A stretch of 64,000 nucleotides of DNA from Nostoc carneum NIES-2107 (GTDB lineage Bacteria > Cyanobacteriota > Cyanobacteriia > Cyanobacteriales > Nostocaceae). Each line of letters opens with the position of its first letter. Positions within the stretch are counted from its first letter, which is position 1. Below, piece after piece: positions 46,845 through 56,526 of this stretch. Position numbers and translations under genes: made by a program. The DNA lies in NCBI GenBank assembly GCA_002368155.1, contig AP018180.1, positions 5,231,007-5,295,006 of the forward strand, written 5' to 3'. A model generated the notes under the pieces. The model saw nothing but the letters and a program-made list of their open reading frames with translations, searched no databases and was not told where the DNA came from.

Positions 46845-47567
46845 CTAAAGTCCTGCAAACCATTCATAGCCTTGGTCTTCCCAATAGCCTTTAAAAGGTG
46901 ATAAATAACTAGTTAGTGTAATTTGAGTTACCCATTTACTCTGCTTGTAACCCAACTTAATTGGCGAAGCTAAACGCAGAGGTGCGCCATTATCAATGGG
47001 TAAAGCTTCTCCATTTTTTTGATAAGCTAATAAAGTTTGGGGATGTAAAACTGATGCTATATCCCAACTTTCATAATAGCCATCGGCTGATTTAAAATAA
47101 GCATACTTGACATTAGCTTTTGGCTGAGCAAGTGTGAAAATTTCTTTTAAACGTACACCACCCCATTGCACGATCGCAGCCCAGCCTTCTACACAAACAT
47201 GGCGAATAATCATGGAAGTGAGGGGTAAAGCGCGAATTTCTGCCATAGTCAAACTCAGAGGTTGATTAACTTCACCATCAATAATTAAGCGATACTTCTC
47301 CTCATCAATAATCGGAGTAGACCTAAAGCTATTCACAATTAACGCTTCTGGTTGAATTTCACTTAGCGAAAATTCTGGTACTGGCTTTTGTGGTTTAAAG
47401 ATGAAAGTTTCTACCTTCTGGTTAAGTGGTTCTGATAATTTACCCACCAAATCTTCAAAGCTAGGTGTACCACAGCCACCAAGCAATAAACTAGCACTAG
47501 ACAATCCAGAAATTTGTAAAAATTGCCGACGTGTAAATTGAGGAATATTTCTGCGAATTAAACCCAT
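46845..47567 (-). CDS. MsrP/YedY-like molybdopterin oxidoreductase, Tat-exported lipoprotein
   Basis: A 240-residue sulfite-oxidase-fold enzyme. The start contains a twin-Arg Tat signal (FTRRQFLQISG) and then a lipobox (LLLGGC near residue 32), so a folded, cofactor-loaded enzyme is predicted to be exported and anchored by lipid. The molybdenum ligand cysteine lies in IIRHVCVEGWAAIVQW, as in MsrP (RHxCVEGW). The end is GYEWFAGL. MsrP repairs oxidised methionine in periplasmic proteins; this may be similar or act on another substrate. Upstream by 188 bp, in the same direction, is a cytochrome b gene, the likely electron donor, equivalent to the MsrQ partner. Confidence 0.87.
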   Translation of the reverse strand: MGLIRRNIPQFTRRQFLQISGLSSASLLLGGCGTPSFEDLVGKLSEPLNQKVETFIFKPQKPVPEFSLSEIQPEALIVNSFRSTPIIDEEKYRLIIDGEVNQPLSLTMAEIRALPLTSMIIRHVCVEGWAAIVQWGGVRLKEIFTLAQPKANVKYAYFKSADGYYESWDIASVLHPQTLLAYQKNGEALPIDNGAPLRLASPIKLGYKQSKWVTQITLTSYLSPFKGYWEDQGYEWFAGL

Positions 47568-47755
47568 ATCAAAAAGCCAAGAAATAATTTAGCTAAACAT
47601 AGAATTTGCAGGGTGGGCACTATTCAATATTCATACAGTATTCGAGAGTAAAATTCTTGTTACAACAAGAGTTAGATTAATTTTTTGATTATGTATCTGC
47701 AAGCTGTTGTGGTGCTTAGTACCCAATCTAAAATAAAAGGATGATGAATACCAAG

Positions 47756-48355
47756 TTACCAAAACATCGAATCTGTAAGTTCTTGACCACCAGCTTGCCG
47801 TCCTAGAAAATAGTGGGCGATCGCAAATACAATTACAATAGGCACTGAGGCAAAATGAGCAATACGCAATGCTTGCCAACTGCCAAATAAATCCACAATC
47901 CAGGGAAATTGAGCAGGTTTATACATACCTATACCAGTAAATAAAGCCAAAAGTAAGATAGGAATAATAGCTGTATAAACAATGCGATGCCAAGCATAAA
48001 TTAATCGCTTGGTGTTATGAGTTTTCTGTAATGCTTTTACATCATTAGTACCAACAAATCGATGCCGCCAACGGCGAGTAATGAAAACATAAACTCCATA
48101 CCATAGTAGATTCAGCGAAAATAACCACATAGCAAAAAAGTGCCAATGTCTACCCCCAGCTAGCCAACCTCCTAATGTAAATAAAGGAAAAATATGTATA
48201 CCTGTACGCCCACCAAAAACCGGGTTAGCATTATAAATTTGTAGTCCGCTGGTCAGCATAATAAACAAGCTAATGATATTAATCCAGTGGAAAATTTTAG
48301 CTCCTATTGCTTGATTTGGTAACTTTCGTGGTTTAGAGGGAATAGTGGCAGTCAC
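47756..48355 (-). CDS. Cytochrome b/b6-type membrane subunit
   Basis: A 199-residue membrane protein of four helices (about 18-38, 60-95, 115-140 and 165-185). Histidines suited to bind two b-type hemes lie in the helices: IFHWINI, AWHRIVY, RIAHFA and IAHYFLG. It resembles cytochrome b561-like subunits of formate dehydrogenase and thiosulfate reductase rather than MsrQ. The start is a GTG at 48355. It precedes the exported molybdoenzyme gene and probably passes quinol electrons to it across the membrane. The gap of 188 bp is non-coding. Confidence 0.85.
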   Translation of the reverse strand: MTATIPSKPRKLPNQAIGAKIFHWINIISLFIMLTSGLQIYNANPVFGGRTGIHIFPLFTLGGWLAGGRHWHFFAMWLFSLNLLWYGVYVFITRRWRHRFVGTNDVKALQKTHNTKRLIYAWHRIVYTAIIPILLLALFTGIGMYKPAQFPWIVDLFGSWQALRIAHFASVPIVIVFAIAHYFLGRQAGGQELTDSMFW

Positions 48356-48799
48356 TTAACTTTACTCCAAATTCACAATTTAAAATTAACAATCTTTGCG
48401 TTGTATAAGCAGTTATACAAAACTGTGATATCTAGAAGACTACAAAACTTGTTTTCCTATTTTTTATTAGCAGTTAACTATTAATTATTTCAGACTTTTG
48501 TCATTTAGTTCATGACTCTAGTAGCGCCAGGCGGAAGTCAAAAGTCAAAAGGAGCCAGTGCGTTAGTGCGTGGCGCGGATTTCCCGCGTTGTAGCAACTG
48601 GCGTTCAAAAGTTAAAAGACTTGTACGAATACCATAATCAGTGAAGTTACTATAACGATTTTCGTAAAAAAGTATCATTATTAATATAAGAATTCCATCT
48701 TTTCTATGTATAAATTCTGACTCTATATGTTGGGTATTTTTACAATAAACTACTTACACAGCGATCGCGCATTCAGCACAATCGATTTATTGAGGTCTT
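48356..48799. other. Divergent intergenic region with dispersed repeats
   Basis: A 444-bp spacer. At about 48524-48605 there is a GC-richer dispersed repeat (GCGCCAGG ... GCAACTGGCG) akin to one near 60265. The last bases hold GAGGTC-TTTT-GACCTC (48792-48807), which overlaps the start region of the hybrid kinase. No gene was seen. Confidence 0.5.
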
Positions 48800-51700
48800 T
48801 TGACCTCCAAATCAAGCTTAAGGATGAAAGCACCATTACCTAATAACGAAGCCCAGAGACTTGAAGCACTTTCCCAATATCGAATCTTAGATTCAGTATC
48901 TGAAGCAGCTTTTGATGACCTGACTTATTTAGCATCATATATTTGTGGCACTCCCATCGCCCTAGTTAGCTTAATTGATAGCAACCGTCAATGGTTTAAG
49001 TCCAAAGTTGGTTTGACAGCGCTAGAAACGCCCCGCGATATTTCATTTTGTGCCCATGCAATTTTAAAATCTGAGGTTTTTGTGGTTTCTGATGCCACAA
49101 CTGACGAAAGATTTGCCACAAATCCTTTAGTTACATCAGATCCGCATATAGGTTTTTATGCAGGTGTACCTCTAATTAATGGTGAGGGATATGCCTTGGG
49201 CACACTTTGTGTGATTGACCATGTACCAAGGGAACTGACTGTAGAACAGATGGAAGCCTTAAGGGTTTTAGGCCGTCATGTTATTAGGCAACTAGAGCTG
49301 CGACGCGATTTAGCACATTTAGGACTGCCACATCAGAAAAATAAATATATCAAAAAGACACGTATGCAATTTTTAAAAAAGATTGCGGCAGCATTAGGAC
49401 TAGCATCTACCATATTAGTAATAACTGGTATATTTTCCTATCAAAATACAAAAATATTTATTGAAAATCTGAATGCTGAAAAAACTACAGAAGAGAAAAT
49501 TTATACTCAAGAAAAACTGTTATCTCTGCTCAAAGATGCTGAAAATGGCGAATTTGGTTATCTGCTCACAGGAGATAAAATTTATTTAGAACCTTATAAC
49601 ATAGCAGTTAGTAATATTAATTCCCAAATTCAAGAACTAAAAAAAATATCAGAAGAGGAGCCCCAGCAGCAACAAAAAATTGCTCATTTGGAAGGATTAA
49701 TCAAAGGAAAATTAGCCGAAATTCAGGAATCTATAGATTTTCGCCAGCAAAATAGTTCTGATTCTAACTGGCAGTTATTTTTGAGCAATCGCGGTACCAA
49801 TCTCATGGATGAAATCCGCAAGCTGATGGCACAGATGCGAACTGAAGACAGCCAGCAACATCAAAAATATGCAGCAGCAGCCAAAGCCAGTGGCGCGAAG
49901 ACAATTTTGACAATCGTCATCGCCATTAGCCTATGTTTTATGATTCTCAGTGTGGTTTACTACCTGATCTATCGCGAACTTAAAAAGCGATCGCAGACCG
50001 AGGCAATCATAGAAAAAGAGCGCTATTTAATCTCAGAAATTTTAAATACAGTTGCAGCTTTAGTAATCGTTATCGATACGCAAGGGCGAATTGTTCGCTT
50101 CAATCAAGCTTGTGAGCAAACCACTGGTTACTCATTTGATGAGGTTAGGGGTAAATATTTCTGGGACATCTTGCTAACTCCAGAGGAAAAAGAGCCAGTC
50201 AAAGCCGTTTTTCAGCAGCTACAAGGTGGTCAATTTATCAATGAGTATGAAAACTACTGGGTGAGAAAAGATGGTAGTTTGCGGCTGATTGCATGGACAA
50301 ACACCATCCTTAAGGATGATACTGGGCAAGTTGAATATGTCATGGGTACTGGGATTGATATTACCGAACGCAAAAAAGCAGAAGCCGCTTTGCAAGATAG
50401 CAAGTGGTTTACCGAAAGCATTGCGGACAACTCACCCAGTTTGATTTATGTGTTCGATTTGGACACCATGAGTGCTATTTATACCAACAAACCTGCGAGT
50501 AGATATTTGGGTTATGAGTCAGAAGAAATTACAGCAATGGGTTCAGACTTTCTGACTAATCTTATTCATCCTGACTATTTGCCCAGCAGAATGAAATATT
50601 TCGAGGCTGCTCAAAAACTCAAAGATAACGAGGTAGTAGAGTTTGAACAACGGCTAAAGCATAGTAGTGGCGAGTGGCGATGGTTTTGGCATCGTGAAAC
50701 CATTTTTAAACGCAGAGCCGATGGTACGCCGTGCCAAATTATGGGTACTGCACATGATATTAACGATCGCAAACGCGCAGAACAACACCTAACTGCCCAA
50801 TATGCCGCAACCAGCGTATTAACTGCTGCTAATAATATTGCTGAAGCTATTCCCCTGATTTTGCAGGGAATCTGTGAGAGTTTGGGTTGGGATGCAGGGG
50901 AAATGTGGTTAGTGGATCAACAAGCCAATGTATTGCGTTGTCTTGATATTTGGTTTGCATCATCTCTAGCAAAATCAGAGTTGGAAGCATTTACCCGACA
51001 AACCACTTTTGCTTTGGGAATCGGGCTACCTGGTCGTGTATGGGCTGATAATACACCTGTTTGGATTGATGATATTTTGGCAGATGCCAACTGTGCCTGC
51101 CAACACATTATTGAAGCAGGATTGCACACTGCTTTTGGTTTTCCTGTCTATAGTCGCAACCAAACTTTTGGTGTGATCACTTTCCTGAAACAGGAGAAGC
51201 AGCCAATAGATTTAGATTTGCTTGTGAGTCTGACTACTATTGGTAACTTATTGGGTCAGTTTATTGAACGCAAGCAGGGAGAAGAAGCACTCCAACGCCA
51301 AAATTTGCGATCGCAATTATCGGCTGATATCACTCTCAAAATTCGGGAGTCTTTACAAATAGATGAAATTCTGCAAACCAGTGTTACCGAGGTGCAAAAG
51401 CTGCTGAAGGCAGACCGAGTACTGATATTGCAATTAGAATCAGATAGCTCTTTTACAACGTTAAAAGAAGTAGTGATGCCTGACTTGCCTACAATCATGG
51501 GGCAGAATATCTTCGATCCTTGTTTTAGCGAAAATTACATTCAGAAATACCGTCAAGGTAGAGTTAGCGCCATTAACGATATCGAGCAATCTCAGATTCA
51601 ACCTTGCCATATCGAAATGCTTCAGCAATTTGCTGTGAAAGCTAACTTAGTTGTACCAATTATCTTAAACAGTCAACTTTGGGGATTGCTGATTGCTCAT

Positions 51701-53848
51701 CAATGCCACCATCCGCGGCAATGGACTAATTGGGAAACGGAACTTTTACGAGAATTAGCTGACCAAATTGGTATGGCATTAGCCCATGCTAAATTGCTAG
51801 AAGCAGAAACTCTCCAAAGACAAGAACTTGAAGGTGCTCGTAGCCAAGCAGAGTTGGCATCTCAAGCTAAAAGTGCTTTTTTAGCAAACATGAGTCACGA
51901 AATTCGTACCCCCATGAATGCCGTTTTGGGGATGACTGGCTTATTGTTAGACACGGTGCTGAATGCGGAACAGCGAGATTTTGTGGAAACTATTCGCATT
52001 AGTGGCGATGCTTTATTAACATTAATCAACGAGATTTTGGATTTATCCAAACTAGAGGCTGGGGAAATGGTTCTCGAAACTCTAGACTTTGATTTATCAA
52101 CCTGTGTGGAAGAAGTAATCGATTTATTAGTTCCCCAAGCTCATAGTAAGGGGATAGAAATGGGCGCATTAATACAACGCGATGTTCCTACTTACCTCAA
52201 AGGCGATGCTAGCCGTCTGCGGCAAATTTTAATGAATTTACTCAGCAACGCTATCAAGTTTACTGGTAAAGGTGAGGTCTTAGTCCGAGCAGAATTAGAA
52301 TCAGAAACTCCAACTACAGCTACCATCGGTTTTGCGATTACAGATACAGGTTTGGGTATTTCCAAAGAAGACCAAAGCAAACTGTTTACGCCATTTACCC
52401 AAGTAGATGCTTCCACTACCCGTAAATATGGCGGCACAGGTTTAGGGTTAGCTATTTGCAAACAGCTAGTAACTTTAATGGGGGGAGAAATTGGGGTAGA
52501 AAGTCAGCTAGGTGAAGGCTCAAAGTTTTGGTTTAGAGTGACGTTTGCCAAGCAAATCCAGCCTGTCGCACCAATTAGCGATCGCGGATTTTTAAAGAAT
52601 CGCCGTTTATTAGTTGTGGATGATAATGCTACTAATCGTAAAATCATCTACCATCAAGCTACCCGGTGGGGAATGCAGGTAGATACAGCCGACTGTGCAG
52701 CAGCGGCCTTCAGCGCTATACAAAAAGCTTATCAGCAGTCACAGCCTTATGATATCGCTTTGATTGATATGCAAATGCCCGACACAGATGGTATGAGTTT
52801 AGGAGCCAAAATTAAAGCCAATTCTGCCATTGGTGAGATACCTTTGATTATGCTGACCTCTACTAATCAACGGGATGAAGTTAGACAATCACTGCAAATA
52901 GGATTTGCTGCTTATTTAGTCAAACCTGTGAAGCCTTCTCGCCTCTTGGATACTATTATGAATAATTTAGGAACCGGGACAGAACCTCATAATTTCGATC
53001 ATTCAGAAGTTACAAAAATGTCAAATTCTGTGCAAACCGCCCAAACTAAAGTTGCTACTAAATCTCAGTTAAGAATTCTGCTAGCTGAAGATAATCTCGT
53101 CAATCAGAAAGTCGCTATCAAACTATTGCAAAGCTTAGGCTACAGCGCGGATGTGGTTGCTAATGGTCAAGAGGCACTGGAAATATTAGAAAAAGTTCCC
53201 TACGACTTAATTTTTATGGATTGTCAGATGCCTGTGCTGGATGGTTTGGATGCCACAAGAAAAATTCATCGTCTGCCCGAAACCGCCTTTGCTAGCCGTC
53301 GTCGTCCTGTGGTGATTGCAATGACTGCTAATGCGATGAAAGAAGATAGGCAAAAGTGTCTGGATGCTGGTATGGATGACTATTTGAGTAAGCCAGTCAT
53401 TAAAGACAAACTTGCCGCTATGTTAGACCATTGGGGAAGCATGATTTTGAAAACACAGGATACTGTGGCTTGTAAACCTGAGGCGACTACCACAGAAACT
53501 AATCCAGTAGGTTTACTAATTGATTGGGAACACCTGCATCAACTTTCAGAAGACAATACAGAATTTGAATTTGAATTATTGGAAATTTTTGTTGAAGATA
53601 CTCATACTCATTTAGATATCACTAAAGCCGCAATCGAGAATAATGACTTTGAACAACTAGCGCAAGAAGCTCATCACATCAAAGGTGCTAGTGCTAATGT
53701 GGGTGTTACACCTATGCGCCGAGCCGCAGAACAATTAGAACAACTAGCTCACGAGCAAGAACGGCGAGGTACTGCAAAGTTAATTGATGAGTTAACTAAA
53801 TACATTGACCAAATTCAAGCATTTTTAGAAAGCCAAAATCATCAATAA
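48800..53848 (+). CDS. Giant hybrid histidine kinase (GAF-CHASE3-PAS-PAS-GAF-GAF-HK-REC-REC-HPt)
   Basis: A protein of up to 1682 residues with a complete phosphorelay. Order: GAF (about 20-175), membrane helix (about 195), periplasmic CHASE3-like region (about 215-365), membrane helix (about 380), two PAS domains (about 410-530 and 540-665), two GAF domains (about 670-830 and 845-1000), HisKA with His in [13 protein letters not shown] (about 1035), HATPase, receiver one ([13 protein letters not shown]), receiver two ([13 protein letters not shown]), and a C-terminal HPt with [13 protein letters not shown]. All phospho-acceptor residues appear present. The frame opens at a TTG (48800); ATG at 48824 is the alternative. 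It faces the anti-sigma gene and overlaps it by 7 bp, next to a partner-switching set. Confidence 0.93.
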   Translation: MTSKSSLRMKAPLPNNEAQRLEALSQYRILDSVSEAAFDDLTYLASYICGTPIALVSLIDSNRQWFKSKVGLTALETPRDISFCAHAILKSEVFVVSDATTDERFATNPLVTSDPHIGFYAGVPLINGEGYALGTLCVIDHVPRELTVEQMEALRVLGRHVIRQLELRRDLAHLGLPHQKNKYIKKTRMQFLKKIAAALGLASTILVITGIFSYQNTKIFIENLNAEKTTEEKIYTQEKLLSLLKDAENGEFGYLLTGDKIYLEPYNIAVSNINSQIQELKKISEEEPQQQQKIAHLEGLIKGKLAEIQESIDFRQQNSSDSNWQLFLSNRGTNLMDEIRKLMAQMRTEDSQQHQKYAAAAKASGAKTILTIVIAISLCFMILSVVYYLIYRELKKRSQTEAIIEKERYLISEILNTVAALVIVIDTQGRIVRFNQACEQTTGYSFDEVRGKYFWDILLTPEEKEPVKAVFQQLQGGQFINEYENYWVRKDGSLRLIAWTNTILKDDTGQVEYVMGTGIDITERKKAEAALQDSKWFTESIADNSPSLIYVFDLDTMSAIYTNKPASRYLGYESEEITAMGSDFLTNLIHPDYLPSRMKYFEAAQKLKDNEVVEFEQRLKHSSGEWRWFWHRETIFKRRADGTPCQIMGTAHDINDRKRAEQHLTAQYAATSVLTAANNIAEAIPLILQGICESLGWDAGEMWLVDQQANVLRCLDIWFASSLAKSELEAFTRQTTFALGIGLPGRVWADNTPVWIDDILADANCACQHIIEAGLHTAFGFPVYSRNQTFGVITFLKQEKQPIDLDLLVSLTTIGNLLGQFIERKQGEEALQRQNLRSQLSADITLKIRESLQIDEILQTSVTEVQKLLKADRVLILQLESDSSFTTLKEVVMPDLPTIMGQNIFDPCFSENYIQKYRQGRVSAINDIEQSQIQPCHIEMLQQFAVKANLVVPIILNSQLWGLLIAHQCHHPRQWTNWETELLRELADQIGMALAHAKLLEAETLQRQELEGARSQAELASQAKSAFLANMSHEIRTPMNAVLGMTGLLLDTVLNAEQRDFVETIRISGDALLTLINEILDLSKLEAGEMVLETLDFDLSTCVEEVIDLLVPQAHSKGIEMGALIQRDVPTYLKGDASRLRQILMNLLSNAIKFTGKGEVLVRAELESETPTTATIGFAITDTGLGISKEDQSKLFTPFTQVDASTTRKYGGTGLGLAICKQLVTLMGGEIGVESQLGEGSKFWFRVTFAKQIQPVAPISDRGFLKNRRLLVVDDNATNRKIIYHQATRWGMQVDTADCAAAAFSAIQKAYQQSQPYDIALIDMQMPDTDGMSLGAKIKANSAIGEIPLIMLTSTNQRDEVRQSLQIGFAAYLVKPVKPSRLLDTIMNNLGTGTEPHNFDHSEVTKMSNSVQTAQTKVATKSQLRILLAEDNLVNQKVAIKLLQSLGYSADVVANGQEALEILEKVPYDLIFMDCQMPVLDGLDATRKIHRLPETAFASRRRPVVIAMTANAMKEDRQKCLDAGMDDYLSKPVIKDKLAAMLDHWGSMILKTQDTVACKPEATTTETNPVGLLIDWEHLHQLSEDNTEFEFELLEIFVEDTHTHLDITKAAIENNDFEQLAQEAHHIKGASANVGVTPMRRAAEQLEQLAHEQERRGTAKLIDELTKYIDQIQAFLESQNHQ

Positions 53849-54258
53849 TATTTACTAATAAATAAACAGTAACGAGCATCTGCTGTTGGCTCATAAGTTA
53901 ACTGATCGGCAATCTCCGACATAATTTTTAAGCCGCGTCCACGCTCTTGATCGTTATCTTCAAAGTCTGACACTTCTTGTAATTTTTGCTCTAAATCGAA
54001 AGCTGGGCCTTTCGACAAAATTCTGATTTCTATATTTTCACTTGAACGTACAGCTTCTAATTCAATAGGTGTATCTACAGGTAGATTTTTGTGTGCGTGT
54101 TCCACAATGTTAGCAAAGCCTTCTATCAGCAAAGTTTGGCATTGCCACCAGATTTTGGCATCGGGAATTGGTGGTTTGTTGATCTGCTCAAACCATGATA
54201 AAACTTGTGCAGAATTATTCAGATCTGTATCAACTTTGAGATAAATTTTATTATTCAC
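53842..54258 (-). CDS. RsbW-like anti-sigma regulatory factor (Ser/Thr protein kinase)
   Basis: A 138-residue GHKL-fold protein. The N box reads [13 protein letters not shown] (near residue 48) and the G box [12 protein letters not shown] (near 110), both intact. Members bind a sigma factor or other partner and phosphorylate a STAS antagonist. The stop overlaps the end of the hybrid kinase gene on the other strand by 7 bp. Divergent from it is a PP2C phosphatase and close by a STAS gene, so all three partner-switching roles are clustered. Its target in a cyanobacterium need not be a sigma factor. Confidence 0.88.
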   Translation of the reverse strand: MNNKIYLKVDTDLNNSAQVLSWFEQINKPPIPDAKIWWQCQTLLIEGFANIVEHAHKNLPVDTPIELEAVRSSENIEIRILSKGPAFDLEQKLQEVSDFEDNDQERGRGLKIMSEIADQLTYEPTADARYCLFISKYY

Positions 54259-54422
54259 TGTGACTTTAACCTTTCAATTTTATTGATTTCATTAAGTAAA
54301 AAGTAAGCCTAGCAAGTTTAATATTTTATTATATAATATTTAATTACAGTTTTCATGGTTAATATCAGTGCAAATCTTAATTGGATTCACCATGAAATCT
54401 GAGTTTATTTCTATAAAATTTC

Positions 54423-55613
54423 ATGTTCAAAATCTTGATTATTGATGATGACCCAATAGTGCGGATAGCACTAAAAAGAACACTGCAAAACCAAGGTTAT
54501 GATACGACAACAGCCAGTGATGGGGAAGAAGGAATTGCCCTAGCAAAGAGCTTAACTCCGGCTCTCATTATATGTGACTGGATGATGGCGAAACTGGACG
54601 GAATAGAAGTCTGTCGTCGCATCAAAGCCGATCCAGAATTAGCAACTACTTTTTTCATTCTTTTAACAGCTAAAGGTGCAGCTCGTGGAGAAGAAAAAGA
54701 TAGAGTTATGGGATTAGATGCGGGTGCAGATGAATTTGTCTCGAAGCCAATAGAGATGAATGAATTAAAAGCCAGAGTCAGAGCAGGGTTAAGGCTACAC
54801 CAACTAAATCAAGATTTGCAAACTCAAAAGCAGGCTTTAGAGCAACTCAATCAAAATCTGCAAACTCAAAAGCAAATTTTAGAAGCAGAACTAGCTGAAG
54901 CTGCTGATTATGTGCGATCGCTTTTACCATCGCCAATGGTGGGAACAGTTACAACAGAAGCGTTGTTTATTCCTTCCGCACAGTTAGGTGGCGATTGCTT
55001 TGACTACTACTGGCTAGATGATGATCGTTTAGCCATTTATCTGATGGATGTATCAGGACATGGGGTGGGTTCAGCACTCTTGTCTGTATCTGTGCTGAAT
55101 GTGTTGCGATCGCAGTCTCTACCCAACACTAACTTTAGTCAGCCAAAAGAAGTGCTTTACGCTCTCAATCAAGCTTTTCCCATGAGCCATCACAATGATA
55201 AGTACTTTACCATCTGGTACGGAGTTTACGATCGCTCAAAACGTCAGCTAATCTACGCGAGTGCTGGACATCCACCCGCAGTATTGTTATCTGGACTAGA
55301 TACAACAGACATTAGTGTAAAACAACTAAGTTCTTTAGATCTACCTATTGGCTTTGTCCCTGATGTGGAGTTTGAAGATGCAACTGTGGAAATCTCTGCT
55401 CACAACAGTTTATACATTTTTAGTGATGGTGCTTACGAAATTCATCAGCCAGATGGTCAGCTTTGGGGTATCAATGCTTTTATTGAATTGTTAATCAAAT
55501 GTAGCAATGATAAGAGCAATCAGCTTCAGGAATTATTGGCGCAGATTTTGTCTTTAAATGCTCAAGAAAATCTAGAAGACGATTTATCTTTGCTCAAGGT
55601 AAGCTTTGTTTAA
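54423..55613 (+). CDS. Response regulator with PP2C/SpoIIE phosphatase output (RsbU-like)
   Basis: A 396-residue protein. The receiver domain covers residues 1-122 (ILIIDDDPIVRIALKRTL; phospho-Asp in LIICDWMMAKLDG near 53; Lys in FVSKPIE near 103). A coiled coil of two near-identical repeats follows at about 128-160 (QDLQTQKQALEQLNQNLQTQ). The PP2C-type phosphatase spans about 170-395 with the metal motifs GGDCFDYYW and MDVSGHGVGSAL and DD at the end (LEDDLSLL). Phosphorylation by a histidine kinase, plausibly the hybrid kinase nearby, would switch on removal of phosphate from a STAS protein. Confidence 0.93.
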   Translation: MFKILIIDDDPIVRIALKRTLQNQGYDTTTASDGEEGIALAKSLTPALIICDWMMAKLDGIEVCRRIKADPELATTFFILLTAKGAARGEEKDRVMGLDAGADEFVSKPIEMNELKARVRAGLRLHQLNQDLQTQKQALEQLNQNLQTQKQILEAELAEAADYVRSLLPSPMVGTVTTEALFIPSAQLGGDCFDYYWLDDDRLAIYLMDVSGHGVGSALLSVSVLNVLRSQSLPNTNFSQPKEVLYALNQAFPMSHHNDKYFTIWYGVYDRSKRQLIYASAGHPPAVLLSGLDTTDISVKQLSSLDLPIGFVPDVEFEDATVEISAHNSLYIFSDGAYEIHQPDGQLWGINAFIELLIKCSNDKSNQLQELLAQILSLNAQENLEDDLSLLKVSFV

Positions 55614-55736
55614 CTAGTAGCTTGTCACAGAATTCAAAAAACTCTAATTCAGGGTTTTAGGCTGCTGGAAACAGTCTATTGATTTACGCCAACCTGTAAT
55701 CATCAAATTTGTATATACACCTTAACTCTGGATATT

Positions 55737-56069
55737 TCACTGTACTGACAATACCTGGCGTTGAAATTCCTCACGGTCGGCAAAGTTTTGAATAATTCTA
55801 TCTACTTTAGTTAATTCAAATAACATTTTGACTTGCGAACTGGCAGAACAAACAAAGAGTTTGGCGTTAGCATTGCGTACTATCTGCATGGCTGAAACTA
55901 AAGCACCTAAACCAGAACTATCAATAAAGCTTACGTCTTTAAGGTCAATCAATAATACATCTAATCCTGTTTGCCTAGCGACAATGTCGCTAACTTCACG
56001 ACGCAATTGATTACCCCTAATAGCATCTAAAATACCTGATGGCTCTATGATTGTTAATTTTATTTTCAT
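55737..56069 (-). CDS. STAS-domain anti-sigma factor antagonist
   Basis: A 110-residue single STAS domain. The strand VLLIDLKDVSFIDSSGLGAL carries the conserved Ser of DSSGLG (about residue 57), which RsbW-like kinases phosphorylate and PP2C phosphatases restore. The rest, LFVCSASSQVKMLFELTKVD, fits the family. It completes the local partner-switching set, convergent with the phosphatase gene. No ribosome site stronger than AGGAAA was seen before the ATG at 56069. Confidence 0.92.
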   Translation of the reverse strand: MKIKLTIIEPSGILDAIRGNQLRREVSDIVARQTGLDVLLIDLKDVSFIDSSGLGALVSAMQIVRNANAKLFVCSASSQVKMLFELTKVDRIIQNFADREEFQRQVLSVQ

Positions 56070-56526
56070 TGCTGAATTTTCCTGTTATATAGATGATGAA
56101 TTACACCTTCTTATTTTGGCATTTAACTAATCAAAACAGCAAGACATATAATAATAAAATTACAAACTTTTATGCTGTAGAATTCACTCAATAAGCATTA
56201 AAATTTAATTGCCTTATTTCAGTAAAAAGACATAAAACCACATTTTAACTAGGTCGATGTAAAGAAAGATAACTAGTTAAGGCTGTCATTCTTACAAAGT
56301 TCTGAGCGGAGGAAACTTCGCAAGAGACTTTGCGCTTTGTCATTGGTAAGAGTTTCAAGCCTTTTTACATTTCGTACTCTAGTTTGTTTTATTGCCAACG
56401 ACTTATTTAATACCGATTTTTATTTGCTATCTCTAATTATTGATTACCTCTCTTTACTCACCTAATATTACTCATTCCCTTTTACCTATTTTCCAGTCCC
56501 CAGTCACCAGTCCCCAGTCCCTACTC
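56070..56526. other. Intergenic region without supported gene
   Basis: A 457-bp spacer between the STAS gene and the end of the polysaccharide operon. AACTTCGCAAGAGACTTTGCG at about 56320 forms a weak hairpin. Heptamer repeats (CCAGTCCCC type) lie at about 56490-56520. Confidence 0.45.

Noticed and set aside
47631-47879. Minus-strand frame overlapping the cytochrome b gene end
   Set aside because: It is in a different frame from the clear cytochrome gene and extends into non-coding spacer.
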